From Christensenella sp034926635 (GTDB taxonomy: Bacteria > Bacillota > Clostridia > Christensenellales > Christensenellaceae), in contig JAYFQX010000012.1 of NCBI GenBank assembly GCA_034926635.1, forward strand, positions 48,754-112,753: a stretch of DNA of 64,000 nucleotides. The letters run 5' to 3'. The position numbers were made by a program, and so were the translations under genes. Position 1 is the first letter of the stretch, and each line of letters begins with the position of its first letter. Shown piece by piece: positions 17,701 to 25,415 of the stretch. The notes under the pieces are model-generated. The model was not told the origin of the DNA. It was given only the letters and a program-made list of their open reading frames with translations, and searched no databases.

Positions 17701-19354
17701 CGCCGTCGCCGCGGGAAGGCAGCAGACTGCCACGGATATGCCTCCATCCGATCTGCCCTTCGTTTTCGTTCACGCGGTAAATATGGTCGAGCGTACGCCC
17801 CGTTTTTGCCGCCTCCAATATTGCGCTGCGAAGCCGCTGTGCATCCTCGTGGGTCACAAGCGACGAAAACGTATCTTTACATTCTTTTTTTGCCGGAATA
17901 CTCCTGCTGGAATAGACGATCTTGATCTTATCATCCTGAATATCCATTAAAAAAACAATACCGTCCATATTTTCCAGCAGCGATTGCAAATGGATGGTGT
18001 TTATCGGCTCATGCTCTTTTGGCGCATCCTGTATATCTTTTTCGCGGCAAACATAACGGTTTTTCCCTTCCCGTTTTGCCTCATAAAGCGCAGCATCAGC
18101 CTGGGAATATAAATCGTCTACGGATTTCCCTGCCCCGTGATAAACGCTGATGCCAATGCTGCCGGAGAGCATCACCCGTTTTTCAGAAGAATCGCATACA
18201 TACTGCAGGGCTTCCAACAGTTCTTCGGCGCGGTTTTGTACAACCCTCATGCCCGATACGCTCTTCATCAAAACAAAGAACTCATCGCCGCCGATCCGTC
18301 CCACAACATCCGAATCCCGAAAAATTTCGCGAATGCGTTCGCCAATCTCTATCAGCACCCGATCTCCCATCTGGTGCCCAAAAGTATCGTTCACTGCTTT
18401 AAAATTATCCACGTCGATCATAAAAAGGGCGTGCATCCCGTCTTTGCCTTCGCCGTTTAAATAGTTGCCGATCCGGTTCATGGTTTCTTTGCGGTTCAAA
18501 AGCCCGGTCATGCCATCCTGCTTTGCCTCACGCGCAAGCTCATCCGCTGCGCGGCGTTCGTCATTGATATCGCGCAGCACAATCACCACGCATAAATGCC
18601 CGTTGACAGGATCCGTCAAAAAATGCAGTTCGTCACGCACCCAGCGCATGCCGTTTTGCAGATGACGCAAGTATTCCAGCGAAAAATTACGCTTTCCGCT
18701 GTCAAACAATTCCCGCACACTTTCCTGGGAAAATGACCGGAAAAATTCTTTAACGCCCTCGTCCTGTGCGACCGCGATCCCCGCAAAAGCCGTAAATTCT
18801 TCAATCGTGCCAAAATAGGCAGTGCTGCCGTCCCGCACGCGTATATCCACCACGCGCCAATCTGCCACGTCAAACAAAGCTGCCGCCAAAACGCCGTCCG
18901 GCATCTCAAAAAAACTGGCGAGCTCTTTTTCATAGTTCAGCTTTGCTTCATATTCCCGCGTAATATCGCGTCCTACCCCAAGTATCCCAAGCATACGCCT
19001 GTTTTCATCATATAAAATATATTTGGATGTCTGGCAATAACGGGGGCGGCTGTCTGTCGGGCGGATCGGCTCAACATAATCCACCATCGGTCGTCCCTCT
19101 GCCAGCAATTTTTTATCATCATCGGTATACCGGCGCGCCAGCTGCTGATCATCAAACAACTCAAAATCCGTTTTCCCGATTGCATCTTCCGAATTTTCCA
19201 GCCCCACCATTTTTGCAAACGCGCGCGAAGCGCCGCGGTAAACAAGCTCTTCATCCTTCACAAACATCATATCCATGGTGTTTTCCAAGATCGTTGCCAG
19301 CGCGGCGCCGATCAGCTTACAGTTGTTTTTGCTTTTCTGTGAATTTACTTCCAT
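14720..19354 (-). CDS. multi-PAS GGDEF/EAL protein (cyclic di-GMP synthesis and breakdown)
   Basis: A 1544-residue cytosolic signalling protein with no membrane helix. Order: PAS (about 20-140), a second PAS-like part, GGDEF-1 (about 285-450) with RIGGDEF and the inhibitory site RDSD five residues before it, three PAS-like regions (about 470-950), GGDEF-2 (about 985-1140) degenerate at the active site (RIVSDHF), EAL (about 1150-1390) with EALVRW, NISRYD, ITESAY, DDFGAGYSSL and EGVET intact, and a C-terminal PAS. So one cyclase and one phosphodiesterase appear active. ATG 19354 has AAAGG upstream; a TTG five codons earlier does not. It converges on the GNAT gene with no clear terminator between. 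Confidence 0.93.
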   Translation of the reverse strand: MEVNSQKSKNNCKLIGAALATILENTMDMMFVKDEELVYRGASRAFAKMVGLENSEDAIGKTDFELFDDQQLARRYTDDDKKLLAEGRPMVDYVEPIRPTDSRPRYCQTSKYILYDENRRMLGILGVGRDITREYEAKLNYEKELASFFEMPDGVLAAALFDVADWRVVDIRVRDGSTAYFGTIEEFTAFAGIAVAQDEGVKEFFRSFSQESVRELFDSGKRNFSLEYLRHLQNGMRWVRDELHFLTDPVNGHLCVVIVLRDINDERRAADELAREAKQDGMTGLLNRKETMNRIGNYLNGEGKDGMHALFMIDVDNFKAVNDTFGHQMGDRVLIEIGERIREIFRDSDVVGRIGGDEFFVLMKSVSGMRVVQNRAEELLEALQYVCDSSEKRVMLSGSIGISVYHGAGKSVDDLYSQADAALYEAKREGKNRYVCREKDIQDAPKEHEPINTIHLQSLLENMDGIVFLMDIQDDKIKIVYSSRSIPAKKECKDTFSSLVTHEDAQRLRSAILEAAKTGRTLDHIYRVNENEGQIGWRHIRGSLLPSRGDGVCRMINVVSDVTDQKRAEEKLRQNSQIIEAAMKNTDINFWIYDLRTKECMLSENCRRVHGMQKEVLQDFPECIGDSGYLREDCVGPINEGYQKLREAGVGFEMDAWYRNNRGVGWWCEHITVTPIFSENNEPRYAVAIGKNVTEMKKMQSKYQAFRNYRKLAQNNTVASFRMNLTTNWCGDGRSKIEDSQDLCQAQTVDDFFEILYQNIPVEAELTKYKEVFSREGLLRQFEMGETSPGMEFRYSTQDERKIWMRCAAEMMRNPVTGAVEALFYAYDIDYEKNMKVMIDKLVRTDYEFLMLMDAKTGRILVSGESALTGQSWKNHAAETYDKLLPGILKGLVVDEDYEECLAALRRAHLVRELERKEIYTCSFSVKQTSRIRAGRKQWKCGYLDESKAKILVTRADITDVFSAERDELTGIYNRQAFYRHARAILDENPQEKFVLIRFDIDRFKAYNDLYGTQAGDMLLSKIGKLMKKSILTKDAITGRIVSDHFAVLAPAEYFDIEEWRGVGRKWIKKISPDYHLKISTGIYEITDRDIDVSLMSDRALLALLTVKQNYSKKIAWYDESLRQTLVDEHQLIEEMEQALIEEQFVVYFQPQVDYDEGTLIGAEALVRWQHPTRGLIPPDRFIPLFEKNGFISKLDVYVWEKSCQYLRKWMSMDGRLHSLTVAVNISRYDIYDPKLCETLEALVRKYALPPSALKLEITESAYMEDAERLIEVVNQLQSLGFLVEMDDFGAGYSSLNILKDVPVNLLKLDLRFLSQGKNDARGGSILSSVIRMAHWLKLPVIAEGVETKMQADYLRSLNCSYMQGYYFGKPMPAEEFEAYAQGMTIGLQDRYRGVSIGGASEFLDPSTQMTMLFNSFVGGAAILEYCKGNAEIIRANDEFYKQLGTTRKEYLSKQKRILERFDEENRKIYKEMLEKAILTGAETECVIRSLPHVPGGDEIWTHNRVRLLADNLGSYLFYLVVENITKYKKMEQELERLRGKDKG

Positions 19355-19558
19355 CCTGTTACCTTTCAAAAAAACGTCACATCCATGAACCTGTTGATTG
19401 CTATGATATCATCTTTTCATGAAATGACAACCATTTTTACGCCTTTTATACGGTTTCCAATTATTTTCCATGATATGCCCGTTTGCCGCCGATGTTGCTA
19501 ACGTCATATTTTATTATACCCGCAAATCACGCAAAAAAAAATTATTTATAAAAAACGC

Positions 19559-19609
19559 TTGACCTTTCCCCTGCGGCAAGCCTTATACTAAAAAACAGGA
19601 ACCGGTTCC
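19559..19609 (+). promoter_or_regulatory. MerR-type promoter (19-bp spacer) with a downstream palindrome
   Basis: TTGACC (19559-19564) and TATACT (19584-19589) are 19 bases apart, the over-long spacing that MerR-family activators correct by twisting DNA. A perfect 12-bp palindrome GGAACCGGTTCC (19598-19609) lies at the predicted transcript start. Together they suggest autoregulation of the adjacent MerR gene. Confidence 0.6.
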
Positions 19610-19631
19610 AGAAAAAAATAGGAGGATGTTT

Positions 19632-20420
19632 ATGTTTACGATCGGAGAATTTTCAAAGATCTGCATGGTGACAACCAAAACCCTGCGCCATTACGACAGC
19701 ATCGGACTTCTGCGCCCCAGCCGCACCGATACGCAGACAGGCTACCGCTATTATGAGGCTTCGCAGCTGCGCGATCTGCTGTTTATCTTAAAATGCAAGG
19801 ATTACGGCTTTACGCTGGAACAAACTTCCTCGCTGCTCCACGCGGATCCCCATACCGTTGCCGCACGGTTTGCCGCACAGTATGAAACGTGCCGCGCTGA
19901 TCTCTGCCGCAGACAAAGCATCCTTGTTCGCTTAAAAAACGATATTGAAGTGTCAAAGAAAGGAAATGATATTATGGATATTGGAAATAACGGGTTCACA
20001 GTCATAGAAACAAAGCCCATGGAAATCATCAGCGTGCGTGATACCATCGCCATCCGTGATTTTGATAAGCTGTACGGAAAGGTACTGCGCACACTTGCGG
20101 AAAAAGGACTGCGCTGCGAGGGCGTCGTGTGTATTTACCATTGCCGCGAATTCGATCCCGAGCACACGGACATTGAGATCGGCGCCATCATCCCCGCAAA
20201 AACGCCGGATTCTCAAACGCTTGCGGGCGGCACATACGCCATGGCGGCGCACTTCGGACCATATGACACCCTGGGCGAGACCTATGCATCGCTCGTCAAG
20301 TGGATCGAGGACAACGGCTACCATATCACGGGGGAATTCTACGAAAAATACCTCAATTCTCCCCATGAAGTCCCCGCAAAAGATCTGGTGACAGAAATCT
20401 ATTTTCCTATTGCAAAATAA
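19632..20420 (+). CDS. MerR-family transcriptional regulator with GyrI-like effector domain
   Basis: A 262-residue BmrR/TipA-like protein. The N-terminal winged helix (TIGEFSKICMVTTKTLRHYDSIGLL, then GYRYYEASQLRDL) is classic MerR. A linker helix near 75-110 follows, then a GyrI-like/SOUL-type ligand-binding domain (about 120-262, ending EFYEKYLNSPHEVPAKDLVTEIYFPI) of the kind that binds amphipathic drugs. ATG 19632 is chosen because GGAGG is six bases upstream; the ATG two codons earlier abuts the site. It converges on the FUSC gene with a shared terminator. Known relatives activate multidrug efflux, but no efflux pump is divergent from it here. Confidence 0.9.
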   Translation: MFTIGEFSKICMVTTKTLRHYDSIGLLRPSRTDTQTGYRYYEASQLRDLLFILKCKDYGFTLEQTSSLLHADPHTVAARFAAQYETCRADLCRRQSILVRLKNDIEVSKKGNDIMDIGNNGFTVIETKPMEIISVRDTIAIRDFDKLYGKVLRTLAEKGLRCEGVVCIYHCREFDPEHTDIEIGAIIPAKTPDSQTLAGGTYAMAAHFGPYDTLGETYASLVKWIEDNGYHITGEFYEKYLNSPHEVPAKDLVTEIYFPIAK

Positions 20421-20426
20421 CCAGAA

Positions 20427-20463
20427 ACAAAAAAGCGTCCGGCTTTTCCGGGCGCTTTTTTAT
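20427..20463 (+). terminator. bidirectional terminator between merR and the FUSC gene
   Basis: AAAAAAGCGTCCGG-CTTT-TCCGGGCGCTTTTTT, with T-runs in both directions, between convergent genes. Confidence 0.85.
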
Positions 20464-20468
20464 CTTTC

Positions 20469-21527
20469 TCAGCCTGTCCGAACAGCCGAAAACCCCTGTG
20501 TACCGGTTTCCTGCTCCTGTACTTTTGTTTGTTCCGGTCGTATTCCCCGGTGCACTGCCATCATCCTTCTAAAAACCTTATCGGCAAAAAACAACAACAG
20601 CACAATGGCGATCCCCACTGCCAGCAGCAAAAACCGGTTGCCGATGGCTTCCTGCGTATCAAAAAGCACAAGGTTTGCGTTGAGTGCGTTGATGGTGTTC
20701 AATACCTGCGCATATTTATATTCTTTCACAAAACTACTGAGATACCCCAGAAAAATAATGAAAATAAACACATATTTCTGCGGGATCAGATACTGACAGA
20801 ACAACAAAAATAAAAACACGCCGACAATCGAGGCAATCACCCGATATTTGATGCGCTGCCGCGTTGTCTTTATGTCGATCTGCGTCAACGAGAGCACCAC
20901 CACGCTGATCCACATAGATTTCTTCAGACCAAAGATCTCGCCGATCATCCCAGCAATCATAATGCCGAGCGCCATGCGCAGCACATAACTTTTGTGGCGC
21001 AGACTCAGCGTCATCTGTTGTTTCAGACCGTGCCGCGGAAGCTCCTTGTGCTTTTTGCGCCATGCCAAAAAAGTTGCCGCAAACACAAGAACGCCGCCCA
21101 CCGCCATACACGCCATCCTCATGGAAAACGCTTCCGGTGTTTTGACGGGCGCACCCTGTGCAAACACATAACACAGCATCAGGGGAAGAGAGGGACGGTA
21201 CAACAGCGGCTCTGTGGTAAGCGCCAGAATCAGCAGCACCATAAAAAAGTTGACCGCCATGCCTACCCACAGCCCGGAAAGCGCAAACACCGAGGTAAAA
21301 CCGATCAGCGGCAGCATCAATGCCAGAACGACCGCCATGCGCAGGTCATAAACCCCAAGGTCAAGCGATGGGTATAGCATCAGCGCCACGACGATCCCTA
21401 CCACAGGCAGCGAATTTTCCTGCCCGAAGACCGCGGAAAGAAGCGTCACCGCAACCACTGCAAATGCAAATGCCGCTGTATTTTTTAAAATAGTTTTTCC
21501 GATTTTTTTCTTCGTTTCTGCTAACAT
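20469..21527 (-). CDS. FUSC / aromatic acid exporter-like membrane protein
   Basis: A 352-residue protein with two sets of predicted helices (about residues 15-155 and 180-320) joined by a basic cytoplasmic linker (RKKHKELPRHGLKQQ). The second half contains LRMALGIMIAGMIGEIFGLKKSMWISVVVLSLTQ, the signature of the FUSC_2/ArAE superfamily. Such proteins are linked to efflux of aromatic acids or other organic anions, but the substrate is not known here. AGGTTAGG precedes the ATG. Being adjacent to a MerR/GyrI drug-type regulator is suggestive, though the two are convergent. Confidence 0.78.
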   Translation of the reverse strand: MLAETKKKIGKTILKNTAAFAFAVVAVTLLSAVFGQENSLPVVGIVVALMLYPSLDLGVYDLRMAVVLALMLPLIGFTSVFALSGLWVGMAVNFFMVLLILALTTEPLLYRPSLPLMLCYVFAQGAPVKTPEAFSMRMACMAVGGVLVFAATFLAWRKKHKELPRHGLKQQMTLSLRHKSYVLRMALGIMIAGMIGEIFGLKKSMWISVVVLSLTQIDIKTTRQRIKYRVIASIVGVFLFLLFCQYLIPQKYVFIFIIFLGYLSSFVKEYKYAQVLNTINALNANLVLFDTQEAIGNRFLLLAVGIAIVLLLFFADKVFRRMMAVHRGIRPEQTKVQEQETGTQGFSAVRTG

Positions 21528-21632
21528 TTTTCCTAACCTTTTCCAAAAAAAGAGACGAAAAGTATTATATGCAACTTTCCGCCAAATGGCAAGGACGTCT
21601 AAATGTGAACAAATTGTAAACTTTCAGGCACT

Positions 21633-21658
21633 AAAAAAACAGGAATATCCCTTCCTGC
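21633..21658 (-). terminator. terminator after the 86-residue hypothetical gene
   Basis: On the minus strand CAGGAA-GGGATA-TTCCTG is followed by TTTTTTT, about 100 bases downstream of the gene ending at 21757. Confidence 0.7.
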
Positions 21659-21756
21659 AACTTTTGGATGCGGGGCAATCCCCCGCGCGTTTTTCTGTTA
21701 TGCGTTCCTGCGCGCCCTGCCGCAGCATTTGCCCGTCATTGGGCATAGCCCGGCTT

Positions 21757-22017
21757 TTAAACGTTTCGAAGCAGGATACGCGCCTTTTCGTAATCGTAAC
21801 GGTGCACGTAGATATGGAACTGCTGCGTTCCCGCCGCTTCGCCGTAACGCGTCGCGATTCCTGCGTTACCGTTTATCGCGCCGCCCCGCCCTGCGGACCA
21901 GCTTGTTTTGGCGTCACAGTGGTACTCCACCTGATTACTTCCCAATAAAGTCTTCGCTTTGGAAAACTTTTGCGGATCATTTCCGATCCATATTTCCTTC
22001 CGGTTCCATGGCATCAT
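21757..22017 (-). CDS. small conserved-looking protein of unknown function
   Basis: An 86-residue soluble protein beginning MMPWNRKEIWIGNDPQKF and ending FHIYVHRYDYEKARILLRNV. The pattern (a short beta-alpha unit, YHCDAKTS, then a YVHRYDYEKA helix) resembles small DUF2007-like 'signal transducing' proteins, but that link is weak. AAGGAGC lies upstream of the start at a somewhat long spacing, and a good terminator follows. It is divergent from the thiamin operon. Confidence 0.6.
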   Translation of the reverse strand: MMPWNRKEIWIGNDPQKFSKAKTLLGSNQVEYHCDAKTSWSAGRGGAINGNAGIATRYGEAAGTQQFHIYVHRYDYEKARILLRNV

Positions 22018-22132
22018 TTTTTATCATTGCTCCTTATCTGCCAAACGCGGGTTTTTTTACCGCGAGACTAATATAGCACGTTTCCATTTGCATAGCAAGC
22101 CCGGGCACAAAATTTCATTTTTCGAAATGGAT

Positions 22133-22162
22133 TTGACAAATGGATAGCAAACGTACTATAAT
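22133..22162 (+). promoter_or_regulatory. promoter of the thiamin operon
   Basis: Perfect hexamers TTGACA (22133-22138) and TATAAT (22157-22162) with an 18-base spacer lie directly upstream of the first TPP aptamer. Confidence 0.85.
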
Positions 22163-22175
22163 GAAAAAAATTGAA

Positions 22176-22316
22176 TCCAGGGGAGCTTGTTTCATAGGCT
22201 GAGAGGAAGGTAGCGCCTTCGACCCTTAAACCTGATTTGGATAATGCCAACGTAGGGAATTACATACTTGCGGGCATCACAGGGAGTTTCCAAATCGGGA
22301 ACTCCCTTTTTTTGGG
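22176..22316 (+). promoter_or_regulatory. TPP riboswitch 1 with its own terminator
   Basis: The THI-box core is unmistakable: GGCTGAGAGGAAGG, then CCTTCGACCCTTAAACCTGA, TTTGGATAATGCCAACG and TAGGGAA. It is followed at 22281-22313 by a terminator GGGAGTTTCC-AAATC-GGGAACTCCC with seven T's. In this family, TPP binding stabilises the aptamer and permits the terminator, reducing transcription of thiamin genes. Confidence 0.97.
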
Positions 22317-22323
22317 GGTTTGG

Positions 22324-22462
22324 GGAAAAGCTGATTGGCAGGCTGAGAGGAAGGCAGCACCTTCGACCCTCAAAACCTGATTTGGATAATGCCAACGTAG
22401 GGAATGCTGACATATGGGTATTTGCGGGAAGTTTCCAAAGAGGAAGCTTCCCTCTTTTTTAT
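22324..22462 (+). promoter_or_regulatory. TPP riboswitch 2, in tandem, with its own terminator
   Basis: A second complete THI box (GGCTGAGAGGAAGGCAGC, CCTTCGACCCTCAAAACC, TGATTTGGATAATGCCAACG, TAGGGAA) is almost identical to the first. It ends in its own terminator (GGGAAGTTTCC-AAAGA-GGAAGCTTCCC, then CTTTTTT, 22426-22460), 22 bases before thiS. Both terminators must be read through for the operon to be expressed. Confidence 0.97.
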
Positions 22463-22483
22463 TTTGATTGGAGGATGCTGCTT

Positions 22484-22678
22484 ATGGTAAAGATCAACGG
22501 GGAAAGCTTTGATCTTGCGGGAATCACCATCTCGGATTATCTCGCGCAGACAAAGTATGACCCAAAACGTATCGCCGTGGAACGCAACGGCGAAATCGTA
22601 CCGAAAACAGCCTACGGGCAAACCTTCCTTGCGGACGGCGATTCCCTTGAGGTTGTGAGTTTTGTGGGAGGGGGCTGA
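22484..22678 (+). CDS. thiS: sulfur carrier protein ThiS
   Basis: A 64-residue ubiquitin-fold protein whose C-terminal GG is adenylated by ThiF and turned into a thiocarboxylate, the sulfur donor for the thiazole ring. It ends SFVGGG. GGAGG lies nine bases before the ATG. First gene of the operon, immediately downstream of the second riboswitch terminator. Confidence 0.95.
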   Translation: MVKINGESFDLAGITISDYLAQTKYDPKRIAVERNGEIVPKTAYGQTFLADGDSLEVVSFVGGG

Positions 22679-22679
22679 A

Positions 22680-23315
22680 ATGCTGCCCACCAAAGAAGAG
22701 ATGGATGCGGCGCTTTGTCTGCGCCACGGAAAACAGTTCCAGGAAAAAATATCTTCTGCTGCGGTCGCGGTGTGCGGTCTTGGGGGGCTCGGCTCTAACA
22801 TCGCGATCTGCCTTGCGCGCGCAGGCGTGGGCAAGCTCACGCTCATTGATTTTGACCGGGTGGATATCACAAACCTCCACCGCCAGCAATATAAAGCGGC
22901 GCAGGTCGGGCAATATAAAGCCGAGGCGCTTATGCAAAACCTGAAAGAAATCGCGCCTTATGTACAGCTCTGCGCACATACCGTCAAAATTACGGAAGAA
23001 AATTTCCGCGTGCTGCTCTGTGGGTCGGATATCATCTGCGAGGCGTTCGATAACGCGGAGGCAAAGGCAATGCTGACAAACTGCGTGCTTACCGAAATGC
23101 CGGGCACATACCTGGTGGCGGCCTCGGGCATGGCGGGACTCGGTCCGGCAAACACCATCCGCACCAAACGGGTCACAAACCGGTTTTATCTGTGCGGCGA
23201 CGGTGCAAGCGACGTGGCGACCGAAACAAGCCTTGTTTCTTCGCGCGTCATGCTTTGTGCGGCACACCAGGCGCACGCGGTTTTGCGCATGATCGCGGGG
23301 CAGTACGAAGTTTAA
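22680..23315 (+). CDS. thiF: ThiS adenylyltransferase ThiF
   Basis: An E1-like enzyme that adenylates the ThiS C-terminus. The 211-residue protein has the nucleotide-binding motif VCGLGGLGSNIA (about residues 31-42), the LIDFDRVDITNLHRQQY segment with the Arg/Gln pair, and DIICEAFDNAEAK. It is short, of the compact ThiF type seen in Clostridia. Its ATG is one base after the thiS stop, and GGGAGGGGG inside thiS is the ribosome-binding site. Confidence 0.93.
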   Translation: MLPTKEEMDAALCLRHGKQFQEKISSAAVAVCGLGGLGSNIAICLARAGVGKLTLIDFDRVDITNLHRQQYKAAQVGQYKAEALMQNLKEIAPYVQLCAHTVKITEENFRVLLCGSDIICEAFDNAEAKAMLTNCVLTEMPGTYLVAASGMAGLGPANTIRTKRVTNRFYLCGDGASDVATETSLVSSRVMLCAAHQAHAVLRMIAGQYEV

Positions 23316-23374
23316 AAAAAACAATATGTTTGAACGGCGGATCAATCCGTCAAAAGAAAGAAGGTTTTTTATTC

Positions 23375-24148
23375 ATGCAAACAAACGACAAACTTATGAT
23401 CGGCGGACACACGTTCTATTCCCGGTTTATCCTTGGATCCGGGAAATATTCCATGAAGCTGATCAAGGCGGCAATAGAAGACGCGGGCGCGGAAATCATC
23501 ACGCTGGCGGTACGCCGCGCCAATACCAAAGAGCAGGAAAGCATCCTTGATTATATTCCTGAAAATGTAACGCTGCTGCCCAATACTTCTGGGGCGCGCA
23601 ACGCGCAGGAGGCAGTGCGGATCGCGCGGCTGGCGCGGGAGCTGGGGTGCGGTGATTTTGTGAAAATCGAGATCATGCGCGACTCCAAATACCTGCTGCC
23701 TGACAACGGGCAGACTGTCAAAGCGACTGAAATCCTCGCAAAAGAAGGTTTTGTGGTCATGCCGTATATGTACCCGGATCTAAACACCATGCGCGACCTG
23801 CAGGACGCGGGCGCAGCAGCCATTATGCCCCTCGCCTCCCCGATCGGTTCCAACAAAGGACTTGCGACGCGCGAATTTATCCAAATCCTGATCGACGAAT
23901 CCGACCTCCCCGTCATTGTGGATGCAGGCATCGGCAGACCGTCGCAGGCTTGCGAAGCAATGGAAATGGGCGCGGCTGCCGTGATGGCAAATACGGCGCT
24001 TGCCACCGCCGGAGATCTCCCGCTGATGGCGTCCGCGTTCCGTGACGCGATCAGCGCCGGGCGCAATGCCTATCTTTCCGGGCTGGGGCGCGTTCTTTCG
24101 CGCGGGGCTTCCTCTTCCGATCCGCTGACCGGATTTTTAAGCGATTAA
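23375..24148 (+). CDS. thiG: thiazole synthase ThiG
   Basis: A TIM-barrel enzyme condensing 1-deoxyxylulose 5-phosphate, dehydroglycine and ThiS thiocarboxylate to the thiazole phosphate. The 257-residue sequence shows the family N-terminus FILGSGKYSMKLIKAAIEDA, TLAVRRAN, LPNTSGARNAQEAVRIA, the phosphate strand IVDAGIGRPSQACEAMEMGA and a C-terminal ASSSDPLTGFL tail. AAGAAGG precedes the ATG. Confidence 0.96.
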   Translation: MQTNDKLMIGGHTFYSRFILGSGKYSMKLIKAAIEDAGAEIITLAVRRANTKEQESILDYIPENVTLLPNTSGARNAQEAVRIARLARELGCGDFVKIEIMRDSKYLLPDNGQTVKATEILAKEGFVVMPYMYPDLNTMRDLQDAGAAAIMPLASPIGSNKGLATREFIQILIDESDLPVIVDAGIGRPSQACEAMEMGAAAVMANTALATAGDLPLMASAFRDAISAGRNAYLSGLGRVLSRGASSSDPLTGFLSD

Positions 24149-24161
24149 GGGAGGCTTCCGA

Positions 24162-25415
24162 GTGGAAAACCAATTTTTGATTGATTCCGAATACCTGTCG
24201 CCGCAGGCGCTGGAAAAAAAGCATAGACTCGAAACCGACCCGTCATGCCGTAAAAACCACATGGAATACCTTCCCGGCATGGAACAAATTGAGTCGGACG
24301 TATGCAAAAATGTAATGTCGCAAGTGGAAGCCTACGACGCTTCTTCCTATACTGCGCGCGATGTTCGCGCCGCGCTTCGGCATCCCGCTTGTTCCATCGA
24401 GGATTTTGGGGCGCTGCTGTCCCCCGCTGCGCAGCCGTTTCTTGAGGAAATGGCACAGCGTGCAAGGCTGGAAACCAGCAAGCACTTCGGCAATACGGTG
24501 TATTTGTTTACACCGCTGTATATTGCTAATTACTGCGAAAATTACTGCGTTTACTGCGGCTTTAACTGTTATAACCATATCCAGCGCAGCAAACTCTCGC
24601 CCGAGCAGATCGAGCATGAGATGAAGGTCATCGCGCAAAGCGGCATGGAGGAAATCCTCATCCTGACGGGGGAAAGCCGTGCAAAGAGCGATGTTGCCTA
24701 TATTGGCGAAGCATGCAGGCTCGCCCGCAAATACTTTCGGATGGTAGGGCTGGAGATCTATCCTGTCAACACGGACGAATACCGCTATCTTCACGAATGC
24801 GGCGCGGATTACGTCACCGTGTTCCAGGAAACCTACGATCCCGCAAAGTACGAGACCCTTCACCTTGCCGGGCATAAACGTGTATGGCCGTACCGTTTTG
24901 ATTCGCAGGAACGCGCACTGCGCGGCGGCATGCGCGGCGTTGCTTTTTCCGCGCTGCTCGGGCTTTCCGATTTCCGCAAGGATGCCCTCGCGACCGCCCT
25001 GCACGCCTATTATTTACAACGGAAATACCCGCATGCGGAAATGTCGCTTTCCTGCCCGCGGCTGCGCCCGATCATCAACAACGATAAAATCAATCCCCTG
25101 GACGTGCATGAAAAGCAGCTTTGCCAGGTGATCTGCGCATACCGTATCTTTCTTCCCTTTGCGGGGATCACCGTATCCTCGCGGGAAAGCGCGGCTTTTC
25201 GCAATGGCATTGTGAAAATCGCCGCCACCAAGGTGTCCGCCGGGGTTTCCACGGGCATCGGCGACCACGAAAGCAAGTATACCGGCAAACAAAGCGGCAG
25301 CGCCGAGGGAGACGAGCAATTTGAAATCAGCGACGGCAGAAGCTTTGATGCTATGTACCGCGATATTGCGGAGGAAGGACTTCAGCCTGTGCTGAACGAT
25401 TACGTCTATGTTTGA
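24162..25415 (+). CDS. thiH: 2-iminoacetate synthase ThiH
   Basis: A radical SAM tyrosine lyase that makes dehydroglycine for ThiG and p-cresol. It has 417 residues with a CxxxCxxC cluster in ANYCENYCVYCGFNCYN (about residue 127) and LTGESRAKS, FQETYDPAKYETLH and LSCPRLRPI family segments. GTG start at 24162 with GGGAGG eight bases upstream. It uses tyrosine rather than oxidising glycine, which fits an anaerobic host. It overlaps tenI by eight bases. Confidence 0.96.
   Translation: MENQFLIDSEYLSPQALEKKHRLETDPSCRKNHMEYLPGMEQIESDVCKNVMSQVEAYDASSYTARDVRAALRHPACSIEDFGALLSPAAQPFLEEMAQRARLETSKHFGNTVYLFTPLYIANYCENYCVYCGFNCYNHIQRSKLSPEQIEHEMKVIAQSGMEEILILTGESRAKSDVAYIGEACRLARKYFRMVGLEIYPVNTDEYRYLHECGADYVTVFQETYDPAKYETLHLAGHKRVWPYRFDSQERALRGGMRGVAFSALLGLSDFRKDALATALHAYYLQRKYPHAEMSLSCPRLRPIINNDKINPLDVHEKQLCQVICAYRIFLPFAGITVSSRESAAFRNGIVKIAATKVSAGVSTGIGDHESKYTGKQSGSAEGDEQFEISDGRSFDAMYRDIAEEGLQPVLNDYVYV

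Noticed and set aside
18137..18464. Small plus-strand frames inside the GGDEF/EAL gene
   Set aside because: Shadows in other frames of a gene whose domains are continuous.
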